From positions 19,175-83,174 of the forward strand of contig JAKOGH010000709.1 in the NCBI GenBank assembly GCA_024811115.1: 64,000 bases of DNA. The letters run 5' to 3'. The DNA is from Terana coerulea. Its lineage: Eukaryota > Basidiomycota > Agaricomycetes > Polyporales > Phanerochaetaceae. Positions 34,651 through 47,907 of this stretch are shown here, one piece after another (positions within the stretch are counted from its first letter, which is position 1; each line of letters starts with the position of its first letter). Below the pieces are notes generated by a model, which did no database searches, was not told the origin of the DNA, and saw nothing but the letters and a program-made list of their open reading frames with translations. The position numbers and the translations under genes are program-made.

Positions 34651-36866
34651 TCACATCGGGAGCTGCGACGTCTGCTGGAGCTCCACCTCGACCGGCAGCT
34701 TGTCGCCGCCCGCGCCGCCGCCCTCCTCCAGCGCCCACTTCTCGTCCATCTCCGTGTGCAGCGGCAGGCCCTTCATCAGCACCGTCGACAGCAGCCCGAC
34801 CCCCGAGATGCCGATGCACACCTCCCAGACGACCTGCAGGCTCGCCGCGAACGCGGCGCGGACCTCGTCCTTGAGCGGCTGCGGCAGCGTGCGGATGACG
34901 GGGATCGTCGAGTACGCGAGCGACACGCCGCCGGGGAACTCGCTGACGAACTGCGCGGGCAGGCGCTTGGAGAGCTGCGTCTGCAGCACGGCGGTGCCGA
35001 TGGCGACGCCCCACACCTGCCGGCCGCGTGTCAGCGAATGCAGTCGTGAGATGGGTGGATGGAAGCTTACCCCAGCAAAGGACCGGAAGAACGCGAACAG
35101 GGCGAGCGCATGCGCGTTTTCCGACGCAGGAAGCGGGGCCAACACCGGGAAGTACGTTGCAGAGAAGAGAATGCCGCCGCCGACACCCAGCAAGAACATG
35201 AACCCGACGCTCTCGCCTGTGGAAGTGTCGGCATGCAGAGACGACAGCGTTCCTGTAGCGATCATGAAGAGTACCCAACCGATGATGAGCTGCACTCGGT
35301 ACGTCTTCGTTGCGGCAATGGCGATCCCACTAATAATCAAGAAGGGGCCAATAGACAGCGACAGGCCGAGGGAGTCGACCGCGGAACGGATAGGGGAGGC
35401 ATCGCGACAGGCCTGGTAGTAGGTTGCCATAAACCCTGCGAGACCTGAGTAAGCCCCAAACCAAAGTGACAGCGTGTTCTCACGTACAGACTACGGCGCT
35501 GTTGACGACGGGTGCGAGGAACGTTTGAATGTATCTAGAGAATGTAAGTATCACACATGTGCATTCAGTAAGTACAGTCCACTCACCCACTCAAGCTGGT
35601 ACGATTGGAGAGCAAAGCAAACGGAACCTGGAATAAAGATTAGTACAACGCATCCCAAGTGACTATATGCGTCACTCACCAATGGATGTGCGGCAACGAA
35701 TGCCTCATACAAGAAGAAGACCACGATGCCGACCAGCCCCAGAATAAGCGGTACAAGCACATGCGCAGAGGTCCAGGGGAACTTGACGCCGCCCCATGTG
35801 AGGCCGATTACTGTCGAGACGGAGCTGGAGATAATAAGGAAGTTGCCACTTAAAAGCACTAAGGTCAGAACAATAGGACAAGGTCGTGTTGCCACCCACT
35901 CACATCCAATCCATGCGCGAGAGCTTATCCCGCAAAGACCCTTCCGGAGTCTTCAGACGCAAGAATGCAAACACCATGCCGGCGGCCACTCCGGTGATGG
36001 GCAGGTTGAGGTCTGTAAAATGCGGCGTTAGACGTAGACGGTGGTTTGGAGCTCCAATACGCTTACAGAACAACCATCGCCATTGGCCCTCGGTGGCGAG
36101 AGCACCACCAACGAGAGGTCCTATGGCGGACGCGAAACCCCAAGTTCTAAGTGGTGTGAGACGGTGGTAGCACGAGCGTAACAGCTCACTCACAAGCCGA
36201 TGAGCGCGTTGTACATGGCTCGCTCTCTCAGAGGTACCATGTCGGACACAATGATGCTGGAAATAGATAAGATACCGCCTCCGCCTGCGCCTTGGACAGC
36301 TGCAGAGAAGGCCGTTAGATCTCTTGTGCTCTGGATTGGAAACTCAAGTGTTACGTACTCCTCGCCGCTATCAGCCAACTCATGCTCTGCGCTGCTCCAG
36401 ACAAAGCGCTGCCTAACGCAAACAGGGCTAGTGATCCCAGCATAGTCACACGGCGACCAAAAATCTAATAGAATTCCAGTTGAATTACTGGCATACAACA
36501 CGTTGTACGAGAATGCTTACCTGCGCCATACCACCAGAGAGCGGTAGGAGGGACGTGGCTGCAAGGGGAGTACGCGGTGGCGATCCATACAAAGTCATCT
36601 CCATTCAAATCATGAACGATTGTGGGTAACGTGGTTGCTACAGCTGTCTGTTGGTGGATGAGTGCGCGCAAGGTCAGCGAGATGGAAAAACGCACATATT
36701 CCAGAGCAGAAAGAAAGAGCGAAACACATATGGCGACGAAGACGAGCCAAAACCTTGCCCCCTTCGGTGTTTTGGGCGGGACACCTTTCTGCGACATGAC
36801 AGGACGACCTTTTGCGGATGCTTGGTCCTCGTTGAGGTTGGTGCTGGAGGCTGTCATGGTCGCCAT
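34651..36866 (-). CDS. MFS drug:H+ antiporter, DHA2-like (one possible frameshift)
   Basis: Starts at 36866 (MATMTASSTNLNEDQASAKG) and enters helix 1 at RFWLVFVAICVSLFLSALEY. Then come TAVATTLPTIVHDLNGDDFV, IFGRRVTMLGSLALFALGSA, AVQGAGGGGILSISSIIVSD, the antiporter motif C ASAIGPLVGGAL, WRWLFYLNLPITG and the later helices down to VLMKGLPLHTEMDEKWALEE. The order and spacing fit 14-helix exporters of small toxic or secreted compounds at the plasma membrane. Introns are short GT-AG. At 36565-36568 a run of four G (plus strand) is one longer than the frame allows: AYS should continue LAATSLLPLSGGMAQ but is shifted. This could be an assembly slip or a real early break. It is convergent with the P450, its 3' end 267 bp beyond the P450 stop. 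Confidence 0.85.
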
Positions 36867-39253
36867 TGCGCGGTTGCGGCCTAGGGCCCAGTCAGGGTGT
36901 GCGTTGCGAGGGGCGCGTGGCTGGAGGGGACGGAGACGGAAGTTGGGGGTGCCCGGCGTGGCGCAGTAAGCTATAAGTCAGGACGAACGAACGCTGCCAA
37001 CAAACCTTGAGCCGTCCTGCATGCCCGAACGCATACATCAGTACCGCTCTTCTGCGATGATGCAGAAACAGTCTTCCATCCTCAGAGCTGTCCGTCGCTT
37101 CGATCTTTGCTGCATTCCCGTGCAGCTTGGGCGTCGTCCGAGGACCCCGGCCCCTAACAGTCTGTTCCACCGCATCGCCGCCGCTTCTGATAGCTCACGA
37201 TCGATTCACGCCCAAGCTCCCGGACTCAAATGGAGAAAGGGCAAAGCCGGCGTGTTGGTTCGCGTGACTGCGAACAGATGACATCCACGAGCGATACATG
37301 GGCTGATGACTCCCATGATGAAGCACCAAAGCCGGATCGTCTGTGGATATCTATGGCAGCCATCTGCTCTTGTACTGAGTGAACCTTACTTACCCATCCA
37401 ATGAACGCCCTACAAAATTAAACCCTCTCCAGCCTTGAAATTGTACACCTAAGCGGGCTAGTGTGGGCGTGAGCATCACTCGAATATCACAAAGGGCCGC
37501 ATGGGTGCTACCATTACCGCCGGGATAAGAGCCTGGTAACATGTCAACAGTTACCGGCGTGCGAGGAGTCTTGAAGCTGGAAGTTTCAGGCCTGCAAACC
37601 ACAGCGGTCGCCTACGTGCATCACCAGCGCTGCGCTTGTCGGTGTGCTTACCGCTTCCCGAAGTGCGCAAAGAAAGATTACGGCCCAGCGCAGATGTGTG
37701 AAGCAGGAAGCGGTCGTGGTTGCAAGAGAAGCCAGGAGCTCCGCTGGCGGAGTGTCGGCGGGCGCCGGCGCTCAGAGGTCTGGGCCGTGCCGGTGTTGCC
37801 GGCCGCGCTTTGTCGCGGGACTTCCGGATTCTGTCATCACCTGGCGGGCGCAGGCGTGCTGGTCAGATTCTCTTCTCCACCACCAGGAATACGTGCGTCT
37901 GCTGCGTTTGGCTCATCCTGGCGTGGCTGCATCGAACTACGTGGACTGAGCCAAGATGAACTCGTACGTCCGTTCACAACAGTGAGATCGCTCAGCTAAA
38001 TTGAACCAGACTCCACCTAACTTGCTGATACTGATTCAGGCAGAACGGAGTGTAGACTACCTTAGTAAAAGGTCTACTACCATGTAGCGCTGCGCAGTAT
38101 GGCAAAGAAGCTCTTTGCCCACTCACGCTCTCGCCGTAAGGTTTACGCCGAGAGTCATCGGAGGAACATCCATCGAAGGATTGGACGTCGAATTCCCGGC
38201 TTTTCAGGCATGTACCGGACACAACCTCCTGCTCCGGACACAACCTCCTGAACATGACACAACCTCTTGTACACGACACTCTGGTGCTTGTGTCGGACCG
38301 CTGCAATTTCACACATATGCACTCGCCTACCAATTCGCAAATGGCCCCTCTCTGTGATCACTGATATCTGTCAATCCATCCGCCACGAAATGCACGGGAC
38401 CGCAGAGTGGAGAGAGCGGCAAGATTTGCCTCCGTTACAGCTGCGTCAGGGCACGTCCCACTCTGCGACAGCACACCATCATGTATCATGTTTCGCGCCC
38501 ATTTGCTGTCCGCCACCAACGTGTGCTCCATGTGCTCCCTTGGTTTACAGTTTACAACAGCACCGCACTTGGTCCATTTGGTCACAGCCGTAGGATGGAT
38601 GGTCCGGATGCATTCCAGTGCAGGTGGTGAAGTTCTCAGGTTTGGGCACATCCCTCGTTTGTCTCATGGTATCGCAGAAGCAACGATGAGAGATATAGTG
38701 AGTGAACTGCGTTTCCCAGTGTTCTCATCTGACAGATGCTGTTAGCTGGCCGGAGAAGACTAGTGGTACGCTTCTTACCTGTCGGGACACTATCACTGCA
38801 TTATCCCTGCCGTAAAGTGTTCCATGCCCCGCGTCACGGATCTATCATGTTGGTAGTGATGCTGTGTATCGTTCAAGCTTCATTTGCGCGCAGGTTGTTA
38901 ACCCCTTGGCTGAGTTTTCTGAGCATCTAACTCTAAATACCAGTACGGAGAGGCACTATGCGCTTGCAGAGATCCTGAGCACCGGGTGCGTGATGGGGAA
39001 AACCTATTTACCGCACATCTCTCTGCTTGAAAGCATGAGTTCGCTCATCAAAAGCCGCAACAACAACAGAGGTACATCTTCACTACAGCCATCTGTGGAG
39101 GCAACGCTTGATCATGCACTGGTACAGCGCAACACGAGACACGTCGAGCAAACTCAAGTATACGTCCTAAAAGACCTTCGGATCACCGCAAAACGCGACC
39201 CTATAATAGCATCCTAACCGAGAAACGCGTCGTCGTCTCTCTCTCCAGACAAC
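36867..39253. other. Intergenic, no recognised gene
   Basis: A plus-strand frame at 37541-37999 (152 residues, Cys/Arg-rich) has no family features. At 38213-38275 a short tandem of CCGGACACAACCTCCT is present in three imperfect copies. The segment separates the divergent MFS and DUF6533-2 starts. Confidence 0.45.
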
Positions 39254-40703
39254 ATGAGCGGCGTTGACGCAAGTACCGCAGAATTTCTGGCTCTGGCCTC
39301 GTCGATAGATGCACTAATCGCGACGAGGTATCTGTCAGGTGCGTTCTACTTACATTATCGGACGCCTCAATGGGCTTATTGTACCTTGTCTCCTGTCATG
39401 GATAGCGGTGGCACTGGTGTGCAACCTGTGGGACCACTTTATTACCATCGACAACGAAATAGAGGTAATATGGAGGAGAAAGATCGACGTTACTACGGTC
39501 GCCTTCTTCCTGTATCGCTACGGTACGGAGGGGGGGCTGCTGTACGTTGCCTACAGTATGCACACTTCTTATGGTGTCGTCTCGCTACCACTAACACAAT
39601 TGTGCAGTGATCAGTGGCTTCAGACCACCTCTCAACCAGACCGTGAGTGTGCTTCTCCGCTGAGCTCAATCCGCAAGCTGACCAACAGGCAGCTGTACGT
39701 CGCCCTCCGAAACAAGACGTAGCGACTATTTTCTAAATACCTCTGTGCTATAGCTGCAAGTCTTTCATCGTGGCCCTGTTCACTCTCCCTCATGCTCGTG
39801 TCCGTATCATCTAATCGTAAGGGATAGTTTCTCCTCGTTCGACACATGGATCTCACCGCCGAGCAGTGTACATGGCGGTGTACCACTACGGTCTGTGGGA
39901 TCACCGAAAGGGAGCCGTGCTCGCTCTCTGCGTAGGTCTATTCTGCTGTTACCTGCCAGCGTTCATTCTCGGAGTAATCTCCGTGGTTCTCGAGCACAGT
40001 TGAGTCGTCAAAGCCGTTTCTATGCCGAGATGACTGACTGTGAGGAAACAAACAAAGGGACTGCACAATATGTCGGATTACTAGATCAGTGTCTGATAGT
40101 CCAGAGCTCAGCGGAGGGCAAGGCGTTTTGGGGTTGCTTGGTACGTATGTCTACGACTCATTCACGCCGATGTGTATGCCCACCTCTCGTTTCAGATCAT
40201 CTTTGACCTATTCGCCATGGGACTTGCGGTGGCCAACGCTCTGGACCGCCCGTATCGCCACTCAATCGACGTGCTGTCAAACTTGCGTAGAGACGGCGCA
40301 ATCTGGTTTGTGGTAAGTACACAATTTGCCGTCTCTCGTCACTGCGGCACTAACTCTTCTGCAGATGTTGTTTGGTAAGCTTCTGTCCAGCGTTCTTCGA
40401 CATGCCCACTCATTCAAGCAGCATTCCGGGTCATCAATTTTGCCATTTTCATGCGTCTACCGGTGAGTTCTCGTGCGTGCATAGCTGGGTCGACACTAAT
40501 CCTGCTCACAGGCGCCCTCGGATCTGATCGTTGTCTTGTAAGTATCGCCTCCAGAGCTGCTGCTGATAGCGCTGATATTTCGTCCCAGCAACATCTGGGG
40601 GCTGGTCTCCATAACACTCTCACGACTCATCCTCAGAGTGGAAGGGCTGAAGCGCACCCACTCCGCTATAAGAGTATGGAACCCTGTCGCCGGACGCGTT
40701 TGA
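39254..40703 (+). CDS. DUF6533-2, multi-pass membrane protein, slipped near the end
   Basis: Starts MSGVDASTAEFLALASSIDA. After a short intron it carries the DUF6533 signature NLWDHFITIDNEIEVIWRRK and FLYRYGTEGGLLYVAY. Later exons give ISGFRPPLNQT, LYMAVYHYGLWDHRKGAVLA, LDQCLIVQSSAEGKAFWGCL, LFAMGLAVANALDRPYRHSI, NLRRDGAIWFV, AFRVINFAIFMRLP, APSDLIVVF and NIWGLVSITLSRLILRVEGL. The frame ends VWNPVAGRV at 40703. The paralogue at 25360-26870 continues EAFELGRFSGNG, and removal of one G near 40690 would let this gene continue DAFELGRWSNNG. A second doubtful point is near 39785, where a C is extra relative to the paralogue, but the splice site there is also uncertain. Function of the family is unknown. 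The gene is divergent from the MFS gene. Confidence 0.75.
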
Positions 40704-41781
40704 GCTGGGAAGATGGTCCAACAACGGCCATAAGACGACAACATAGCAGTCATGCTCAGCGGTACGACTTGCAACGATCGATGGCGACTTACTATGAAAT
40801 TATATGTATTGCCTCGGTGTTACTGTATATATTCTCTATGCACCTCTAGCCCCCTGGTAATTCAGCGTCCTCTGTTTGTTTGGCGGGCCCGTTTTCATGT
40901 CCTCAGTACTGTACCTTCGACACCCAGGCCTAAAGCTCACAAAAACAAAAATGCATAAGTGTATACGCCGTGAAGCATCTCCGAGTTGCGGAAGGCCATT
41001 CCTTCCGTACAGTCACACATAGCTCTCAGCTCTCACAGCTTCTTCCATCGTATAAGATTTCACGAAGTTCCATAAGCTATACGATGCTACAATGATCTGC
41101 TTCTCCGGAGACACCTGCGGCTATCGGCGTGAGTCACCGCCCAGAGATGCACCACGCTTCGCAGTCGTGCCGCCAACTCAGCTTTCCGTCAAGTTCTCAT
41201 GCCCATGCTACCATCTTCTCATTGAGACGACAGAAGACGGCGGAATGGTGCCGTAACACATACACGACCGGGTATGTTGCCCGCCGAGTAGGCATTCGAC
41301 TGAGTAGTGAAGCTTCCTTTATGCTGGGGTTCGAATAGGGTGCTCCAAGGGTGCTTAAGACAGAGCACGAGACTCAGTCATCATCCGTCACCAACAAGTA
41401 AGCAGTGTCAGACCACCCTTACAACATGAAGCATATCTAGACCGTCAATGACACTTCATACAGTCCCACAGCTACCGGGGCGTGTCATTACATGGATAGC
41501 AGCTATCTCGGATAGCGCGTATCTGCAGTTGTCTTCATGAATCAAGTTGATACGCATTTCCATACCACAGCAACTGACATAACCACAACACATAACCTGC
41601 AGACAAAGCGCCCTATCATGAATTGTGCCGTTCCTGCATAACTGAAAAACGGCGAGCGTTCCAATCTCATCGACATCCTTGACAGTCTACAGTTCATCGT
41701 CGGCGAGATACAAGTATATCGGCCGACGAGCCCCACTGACTCGTCGATCAATATACTAATTAATCATCGGCGGTGCGCACT

Positions 41782-43136
41782 TTAGAGCTCGACGCAATCC
41801 TCACGGAAGCAGACGTCGCGATGCAACAATACAAAATGGCCCCGAAAGTGCGCATGGAGCGCCACGAACGATCCTTGGAGCCTCCACTCTTGTGTGTGCA
41901 GGATAGAGTCGTCTGAGGCGGTGCCGCCGCAGAAGGCCCGCTGAGGCCTGCGTGAGATGCGCGCGCCGTTTGAGGTATCGTGCGAGGACAAGGGAAGCGG
42001 CAACACGTCGTGAGGAGCTTGGCGAGTTGCCATCGCCGGGGCGTTTCTTATAGCACATCGCCACACAATTACCGGGCAGATGCGAATCCACCGCGTAGTT
42101 TCTGAATGCGTGCCCGTGGTCCCACCGCGCACAACGGTTTGAACCGGTGTGGCTGAGATCATGATGTTGATCCCAGCGCTGGGCGCGCGCTGCGAAGACG
42201 TCGCTCGCCTGTGCGAGGCGAAATCGAGAAGACGATGTTGTTCTTCGTCCACGACGGAGGCTTTGCGTAGGACGAAAGGGATCTTGTTGGAAGTTTGGAA
42301 CATGTGGAACAGCTTGTAACGCAATACCTGTGGGAATATCAGACAGGCGGACAGTGAATACAAGTCAGGCGACGCACCTTCTTCTGCGCCGCTCCTAAAG
42401 AAGCGTCTGCGATCCTGCCTTGACACTGCCGTGCCCAGAAGTATGGAGTGATGGTTTCTATATATCCACCTAGATGCTAGGGAGTAACAATAACCTTGCA
42501 TACCAAGTCAATTATTCTGAGACAGAAGAACGGAGCGAATGAGTATTCCTGGACGCGGGAAAGTTCTGTGGTAGCGTAGAGAAACAGACCGGAAGCCGTA
42601 GACTTCCCAGATATGTTCTCCACATTCCAAAGTAGTGTCGAATGACTCAAATATCCCATGTCAAACAGGTCGTCCTGCAGCTGACAACGCGTCAAGGAGA
42701 AGTAGGTGCAGCCAGCGATGGTCCGGGAGGCGACACCCACCCTCGATTCTGGATATGTCTTGTAGGTTGGCACATACATAGCAACGAGGGCACCTGATTC
42801 GCCTGCATATATAGCGAGCGCACAGCCGCATGCAAGAGCCGTCGGACGTACGACCATAGGGGGAGAGGTAGCAAGGTATAGCAAGCCTCCGAGTTCGCCA
42901 ATTGGCTCGTGATCTATAGCCAGCCGCTGCTGAGGCTTGTGTGGTGCAATGTCGCATTTCAGAATCATACTCGCGCGACGAAAGAGGAGCTCGTGCGGAC
43001 ATGGGTAGATGTATGGTGTAGTAAGACGGTGACAGCAAACTGAAGAGCTCGATGTAAGCGCTTTGGATGGGAGCAGCGAATTCTCAATGAGGCAGGGCGC
43101 ATCAGGCGCATCAGTGACGGCGGACCGGTGACTCAA
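41782..43136 (-). CDS. Unrecognised gene region, minus strand
   Basis: Two long minus-strand frames (42477-43136, 219 residues; 41782-42501, 239 residues) overlap by about 25 bp in different phases. The first has Cys/Ala-rich hydrophobic stretches (ALACGCALAIYAGESGALVA), the second Arg/Ser-rich text. GT-AG pairs that could join them exist, but none is decisive. I do not recognise a domain. A member of the local membrane-protein family with poor conservation, or composition-driven open frames, are both possible. Confidence 0.3.
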
Positions 43137-43199
43137 TGCATAAGCGCTTGCACAGCCTGAGTACGGGTGATCTCCCTGTCGGATCTGAATTAAATGAAT

Positions 43200-43870
43200 T
43201 TAAATCTGAGATTTCTCAAGCACAACCGTCAGATTGGCGGCGACATCCCTCGTGTTCCAGGGAACCGTCTTGGTCAAGCGCCGGCAAAGTAGAGCACAGA
43301 GTCGCGGAGAAGAACGCGAAGAATGTTCGGAGTTTCGCCTGCAAATCGACGACGAGCAACTTCCTGAAGCGACTTGAAGACAGTGAGGGAGACAAGTGTT
43401 GCCTCGACAGCAAGCATAGGGACCCAGTACGCCCATGGGAAATTGACGGTATTCATCGGAATACGCCCAGTGAATACCCGCAAAGGCGGGAGCGGTTCGA
43501 CTAACGGGGAAGACAAGTTAGGACGGATGAACGCTCACGAGTGCAACTCGTGCAGAACTTACTCGCAATCCGTGCAGTTGTGATCCCAATAACCACAGTC
43601 TCTGCGATTATCTGCAAGGCAAGCAGGGTGAAAAGAACGGTGAGGAGTGACCTGTTGCAGCTGTGCATGACGTAGACCCGGAGGATTAGAATTGCTGTTA
43701 CATCTTACTCAATAATTAGGCTGGTTTTGGGGAAAGCTGTGACTTACTACCAATGGAGACGTGGACTGGAAGAGCCGAGTATGCGAAGGTGTTGGCCCAG
43801 ATGTAGCAGCTGAAAAGAAGTTAGAGTCTGCAGGCGGATAATTTCTTAAAAAGCCGTACAGCTGTGAGTC
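43200..43870 (-). pseudogene. Partial DUF6533-family gene
   Basis: In order on the minus strand: CYIWANTFAYSALPVHVSIG (about 43820-43760), RVYVMHSCNRSLLTVLFTLL with AETVVIGITTARI (43680-43560), then WAYWVPMLAVEATLVSLTVF and GETPNILRVLLRDSVLYFAG (43440-43274). These match, exon by exon, the gene at 55659-57463. No N-terminal signature exon is seen upstream, and the exons after LLRDSVLYFAG are absent. It is therefore a fragment or a strongly eroded copy. Confidence 0.65.
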
Positions 43871-46800
43871 ACGGTGCTAATGAAGCACTATAACGTTAGC
43901 TTCGCTATTTCTCGTATTAGGCGACAACCTTCACGCACATGTTGAGACGGGTCGGGCAGCGCAAGCACTGCGCATAGAGAGGTTGGCACGTGTGGCCATA
44001 GTGCTGGAGGTTCCTCACCGATGTTGTCAAACCTGCTGAGAGCGTGAGCGAAGGAGATTATATAACGGGGCCCTCAGATCACTCACAATAGTCTAGCAAG
44101 CCTGGAAAGGGACACTCGCAAGTTACTATTGTAGATGCTAAACACGAGCGAGAGTGACTCACGGCCAACACCACTTCTAACGCAAGGTTTTAGTCGCGCT
44201 CGAGAGTAAGGACTTGCATACGCACCACAAGGAATACGGACTTCATCCCGGACCATCGACCACGCGAAAGATAAAGCATCTATTCCCAGTATTCAGTCTC
44301 ACGCGCAGTACGCTTATCATAGTACGAACCTCCTCATCAAGAGTAAGAACTGTCGAAACCAATGAAGGCATTTGTACATCAATGTGAATGACCACGCAGA
44401 AGGCACGTACCGTGGTCGTAAAGGAGACCAGCTAACGACAGGACTATTAACTAGTGAGCATCCTCAGCATATGTGAAATGCAGTAAGAGCAACTCACGTC
44501 AGAACGCTCTCGTCAGATGGTAGCTGTTAACTGCGATTGTCAGTTTTGCAATTTCAGCCTGTAATGCATCCACTCCCGTGGAAGGATCCATAGCACTCCG
44601 CGCAGCGAATGGCTTAAAAGTTTAACTAAGCCTATGCTCTGTCAAACATTGGTTATCCCCAGTGAACGTGCCTGCAGGATACAATGCGCTTACATAGTGT
44701 GTTGGAAGAATGTATACCTCTGGTCCTCTTTTGGCCTAGGGTGTGTCGAGCCAACTAACGGTGAAAGCTCTTAAAGCCATATACCATGTCGCTGTTACCG
44801 CCATAAGTCTTGCTGGGGCTGAAAAGCTTCCACAAGCACATGCGCCCGTGCCACATTCCGGAGACTGAAGTCAGCCGAATCAGATCGCGCTGTTAGAATC
44901 ACCGTTAGACGTGTTCTCCAGCGCACCGCCCAGCATGCACGAATACTTACACGGAAGAGACCTTCCTCGGTCATGTATCCGACCCTCGAAGCTTGAGCCG
45001 CTTCGGCGAACATTACTGGAGCAGCGGACGTATGACCACCTGTACCGCATGCGATGATAGTATCCCTTAGGTTAAGTCGAACAAGACGGAGCGCTCACTT
45101 CATAAACCTAATGCCCAGATGTCATGAAGCCAAACTCGTGAATTGGTCAACACACTCCAGAGTGCCCTTCTGATCTTCATCAACGTCGTTTGTGCGGCGA
45201 TATTTGATGAAGTAACATACAGGAAACTTCGCGCAGCGGCTGCATTTCATGATGATACTATCAACCGCGCACTGTCAGCTGTGTCAAGGGAATCTACCAC
45301 ACACAATCTTCGAAACCTCTTCAAACACTCCGTTAAGGATCCACATCTTCTCGTTCGTGCATCTCCTCGTCAAGTCCCACCGCGACACCTCAGCGTATTG
45401 GTCGTGTGCTCCCCAATCGGGTGATGAAGATGGACATCCTCACGGCTATCCAACAATCGTTTGGGCGGAATGAAAGTCATGCCAGGATGGCTCCCTGGGA
45501 GTTGCCATTCTCGGCCAGCCTAGTTGCCTTCAGGTTGGTAAGAGCCTTGATAACGGGAGGTCAGCCCTTACTCAATGTAACGAGAACTAAAGACATACGA
45601 AGACCTGTGTCAACTCATTACCTGACCGTGTTAGTCGACAACCAAGGATGCCGCCGCGTATAGCTTTGCACCGACCGACAGATGAAGCTTCAAGGCCGGC
45701 GGAACTCATGAGCTTGTGGACATGGCTTCCTCGGGAACGGGTTCGAGATCTTGAGTTTTCGAGGCTCTGGTAGATGTGTAAGTGCAAGCTGTGCATGCTG
45801 GGCCCAATTCGACGTGGCACCCCTTGTTCACGCTGATGTACTTTCATTAAAGCGCTACCCAAACACCTCGCACGACTTCACGTCGCTCCCCAAGCGAGCC
45901 CTCCCCAAGGTCCGCGGCAGCCGCTCGCCGCCTTCCATGCAGGGCGCCCGCTGCTGCTCGTCGTCTGCCAGCGCGACCGGCATCATGCGGTCACGCAGGA
46001 TGGCCTTGGTGCCGATGCCGATGGAGATGCGGGGACGCGGTGCTTGGGCGTACGGGCGCCTCGCGCTGGTTAATGTTCCACGAGGGGTGTTTCCCGTCAC
46101 ACCAGATGCCACCCAGGAAAAGTCCAGGACGCGCCCGTACGAGAGGACGGTTCAAGGAGCAACGACGAGACGCCAGCAGTGCTACTAGAAGGCAGTGGAA
46201 ATATTCTGGCCGTGCGGCCTTAACACCGAGTATCGACGTCTCGAACATCGATGAGTATGCCTGCAGCGCCGTTTTGATGATATCTTGTAAATTCTCCCGT
46301 AATAATAGCGTCTTCATGGCCATTGTCGGCTAAGCCGCGTTAGGGCAACGGCCGTGGATAGAGGTGGGCCGTTACCCTCTGCTTCCCACGATTCAGAGGC
46401 ATTGCTTGTATCTGTCGAAGAACTGGAGCAAAAATAATGCTCGCAGTGCCAAGAGGACGTGAAGGGGCCGGACTATGCACAAGGTGAGCTATGGTCGATC
46501 AACGGTGCTTTATAGACCATACTGACGCGGCGCCGAGAGCAGTGCTGAATCCTGGCCAACGAGAAACCAGACGGCTGTTGAAGTACTCCTGGGGCTCGTA
46601 GGCAACTGTACAGCACTTGAAAGCAGGCCTCAGTACTGACATACCGACGCCAGAGCTCAAAAGCCAATACTCACGAACGGCAAGGGTATAAGGATGGCCC
46701 TTAGCGACATGTGATAGGTGCATAAATTCTCGCCTACAGCAACGAAGGACGTCTTCGAGGCCGAAGCTCTACATGAACGGACATGTAGCCACCGCATCTT

Positions 46801-47455
46801 CGAAGCCTTCGCAGGAAAGGCAGGTTGCCCTTCGTCTTATGCTTCTTGTTCTCCTGATGGGCGGGTGGTTGCGCTGAGCTGAGCTTAGACATCGATACCG
46901 GCAAAGATCGATGGAAAAGAGGCAGTACCAGCAGCTTTCGCCAGGTTGGTTGCTGACCTGTGCTGTTCGTGTCGGAGAAGAGATGCTGAGAAAAAGCAAG
47001 CGCCCAGCCTGGACGCAATCGGGTGTGGTTGTACTTTGGGCAAGCATAAGTAAATTTGTCATGGCGAGTGATCGAACTACATACGAGTCGAGCAAACACA
47101 CTAATCTTCGTTCAGAGCCGCGTCGCTTGGTTCCAATCGGCGACGGGAGCGATGCTGTGGCTCCTGTTCGTCGGAAAGCCCTAGCTGAGCAGAAACAAAA
47201 GTTTTCAGCATCCTGACTGGAAGAACGGGACGTCCATGCTGACGGACTGTTTTGAAAACGGGCCTATCGAGGTGCCGAGTAAACGGCAGCCTTGAAAAAA
47301 AAATAGGGTGGCAGCGCCCAACAGTGGATAATTTTGAGCTTGTGTTTGACAGGGCAAACATCGACAACATCTTGTTCTTGTCATTCGTGCAAGGAATCGC
47401 AAATATGGCGGTCTGACTCTGAAAGCCAACGGTATATCCTTTTCGTCTTGTTCTA
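43871..47455. other. Long stretch without a supported gene
   Basis: Small frames on both strands. The most gene-like part is 45855-46112 on the minus strand, GC3-rich, reading PRISIGIGTKAILRDRMMPV, but no family is recognised and no flanking exon could be joined with confidence. A plus-strand frame at 45143-45424 and minus-strand frames at 46734-47101 and 47101-47370 are equally unsupported. Confidence 0.4.
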
Positions 47456-47907
47456 CATGGTCAACACAGCGGCATTGTAGGAAACAGGATGGAAGGTGTC
47501 AGTCTTGAAAGTCCTACAATAATGCAAAGCGTGACGCACCGTCTCAGCGACCTGATCCTTGGTCACGCTCCGTGCGTATGCTCCCAGTGTCTCCAGCAGG
47601 TCGAACCACGGGTAGAAGCTATAAGCTTTCTTCGAATGAGGCAGCAAACCCATGAACCTCTCGCTGGCGGTTACGGTGATGGCGTCGAATATCCTAACGA
47701 AACTTTCCGCCTGTCTTGGCCGCGAGGGATTTCAGCCGTCTCTGCTGCACTTCGAGACCACCGGGGCCGTTGTTTTGTTCTCAACGAGACGAGCGAGTGG
47801 GAAAATCTCGTAGTAGAACGACCGAGGTGGTTTGCCTCAAGGGTGATAGGAAGATGAAGTGATGGTACTGTGTACACAGCACTTCGAGCGATTGAACGCT
47901 GAAGCAA
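47456..47907 (-). CDS. Unrecognised C-terminal coding segment
   Basis: The minus strand reads FVRIFDAITVTASERFMGLL, then HSKKAYSFYPWFDLLETLGA and VAETVRHALHYCRTFKTDTF, ending NAAVLTM and a stop at about 47456. The residue mix is that of a folded helical protein. Upstream text (RLARLVENKTTAPVVSKC) is in the same phase but separated by a stop, so an intron or a lesion lies near 47740. No domain is recognised. Confidence 0.4.

Noticed and set aside
34331..35278. 315-residue minus-strand ORF overlapping the MFS gene
   Set aside because: Its His/Arg/Ala-rich text is the wrong frame of the MFS exons and runs past the gene's stop.
34601..35448. Long plus-strand ORFs (up to 272 residues)
   Set aside because: They are antisense shadows of the GC-rich last exons of the MFS gene.
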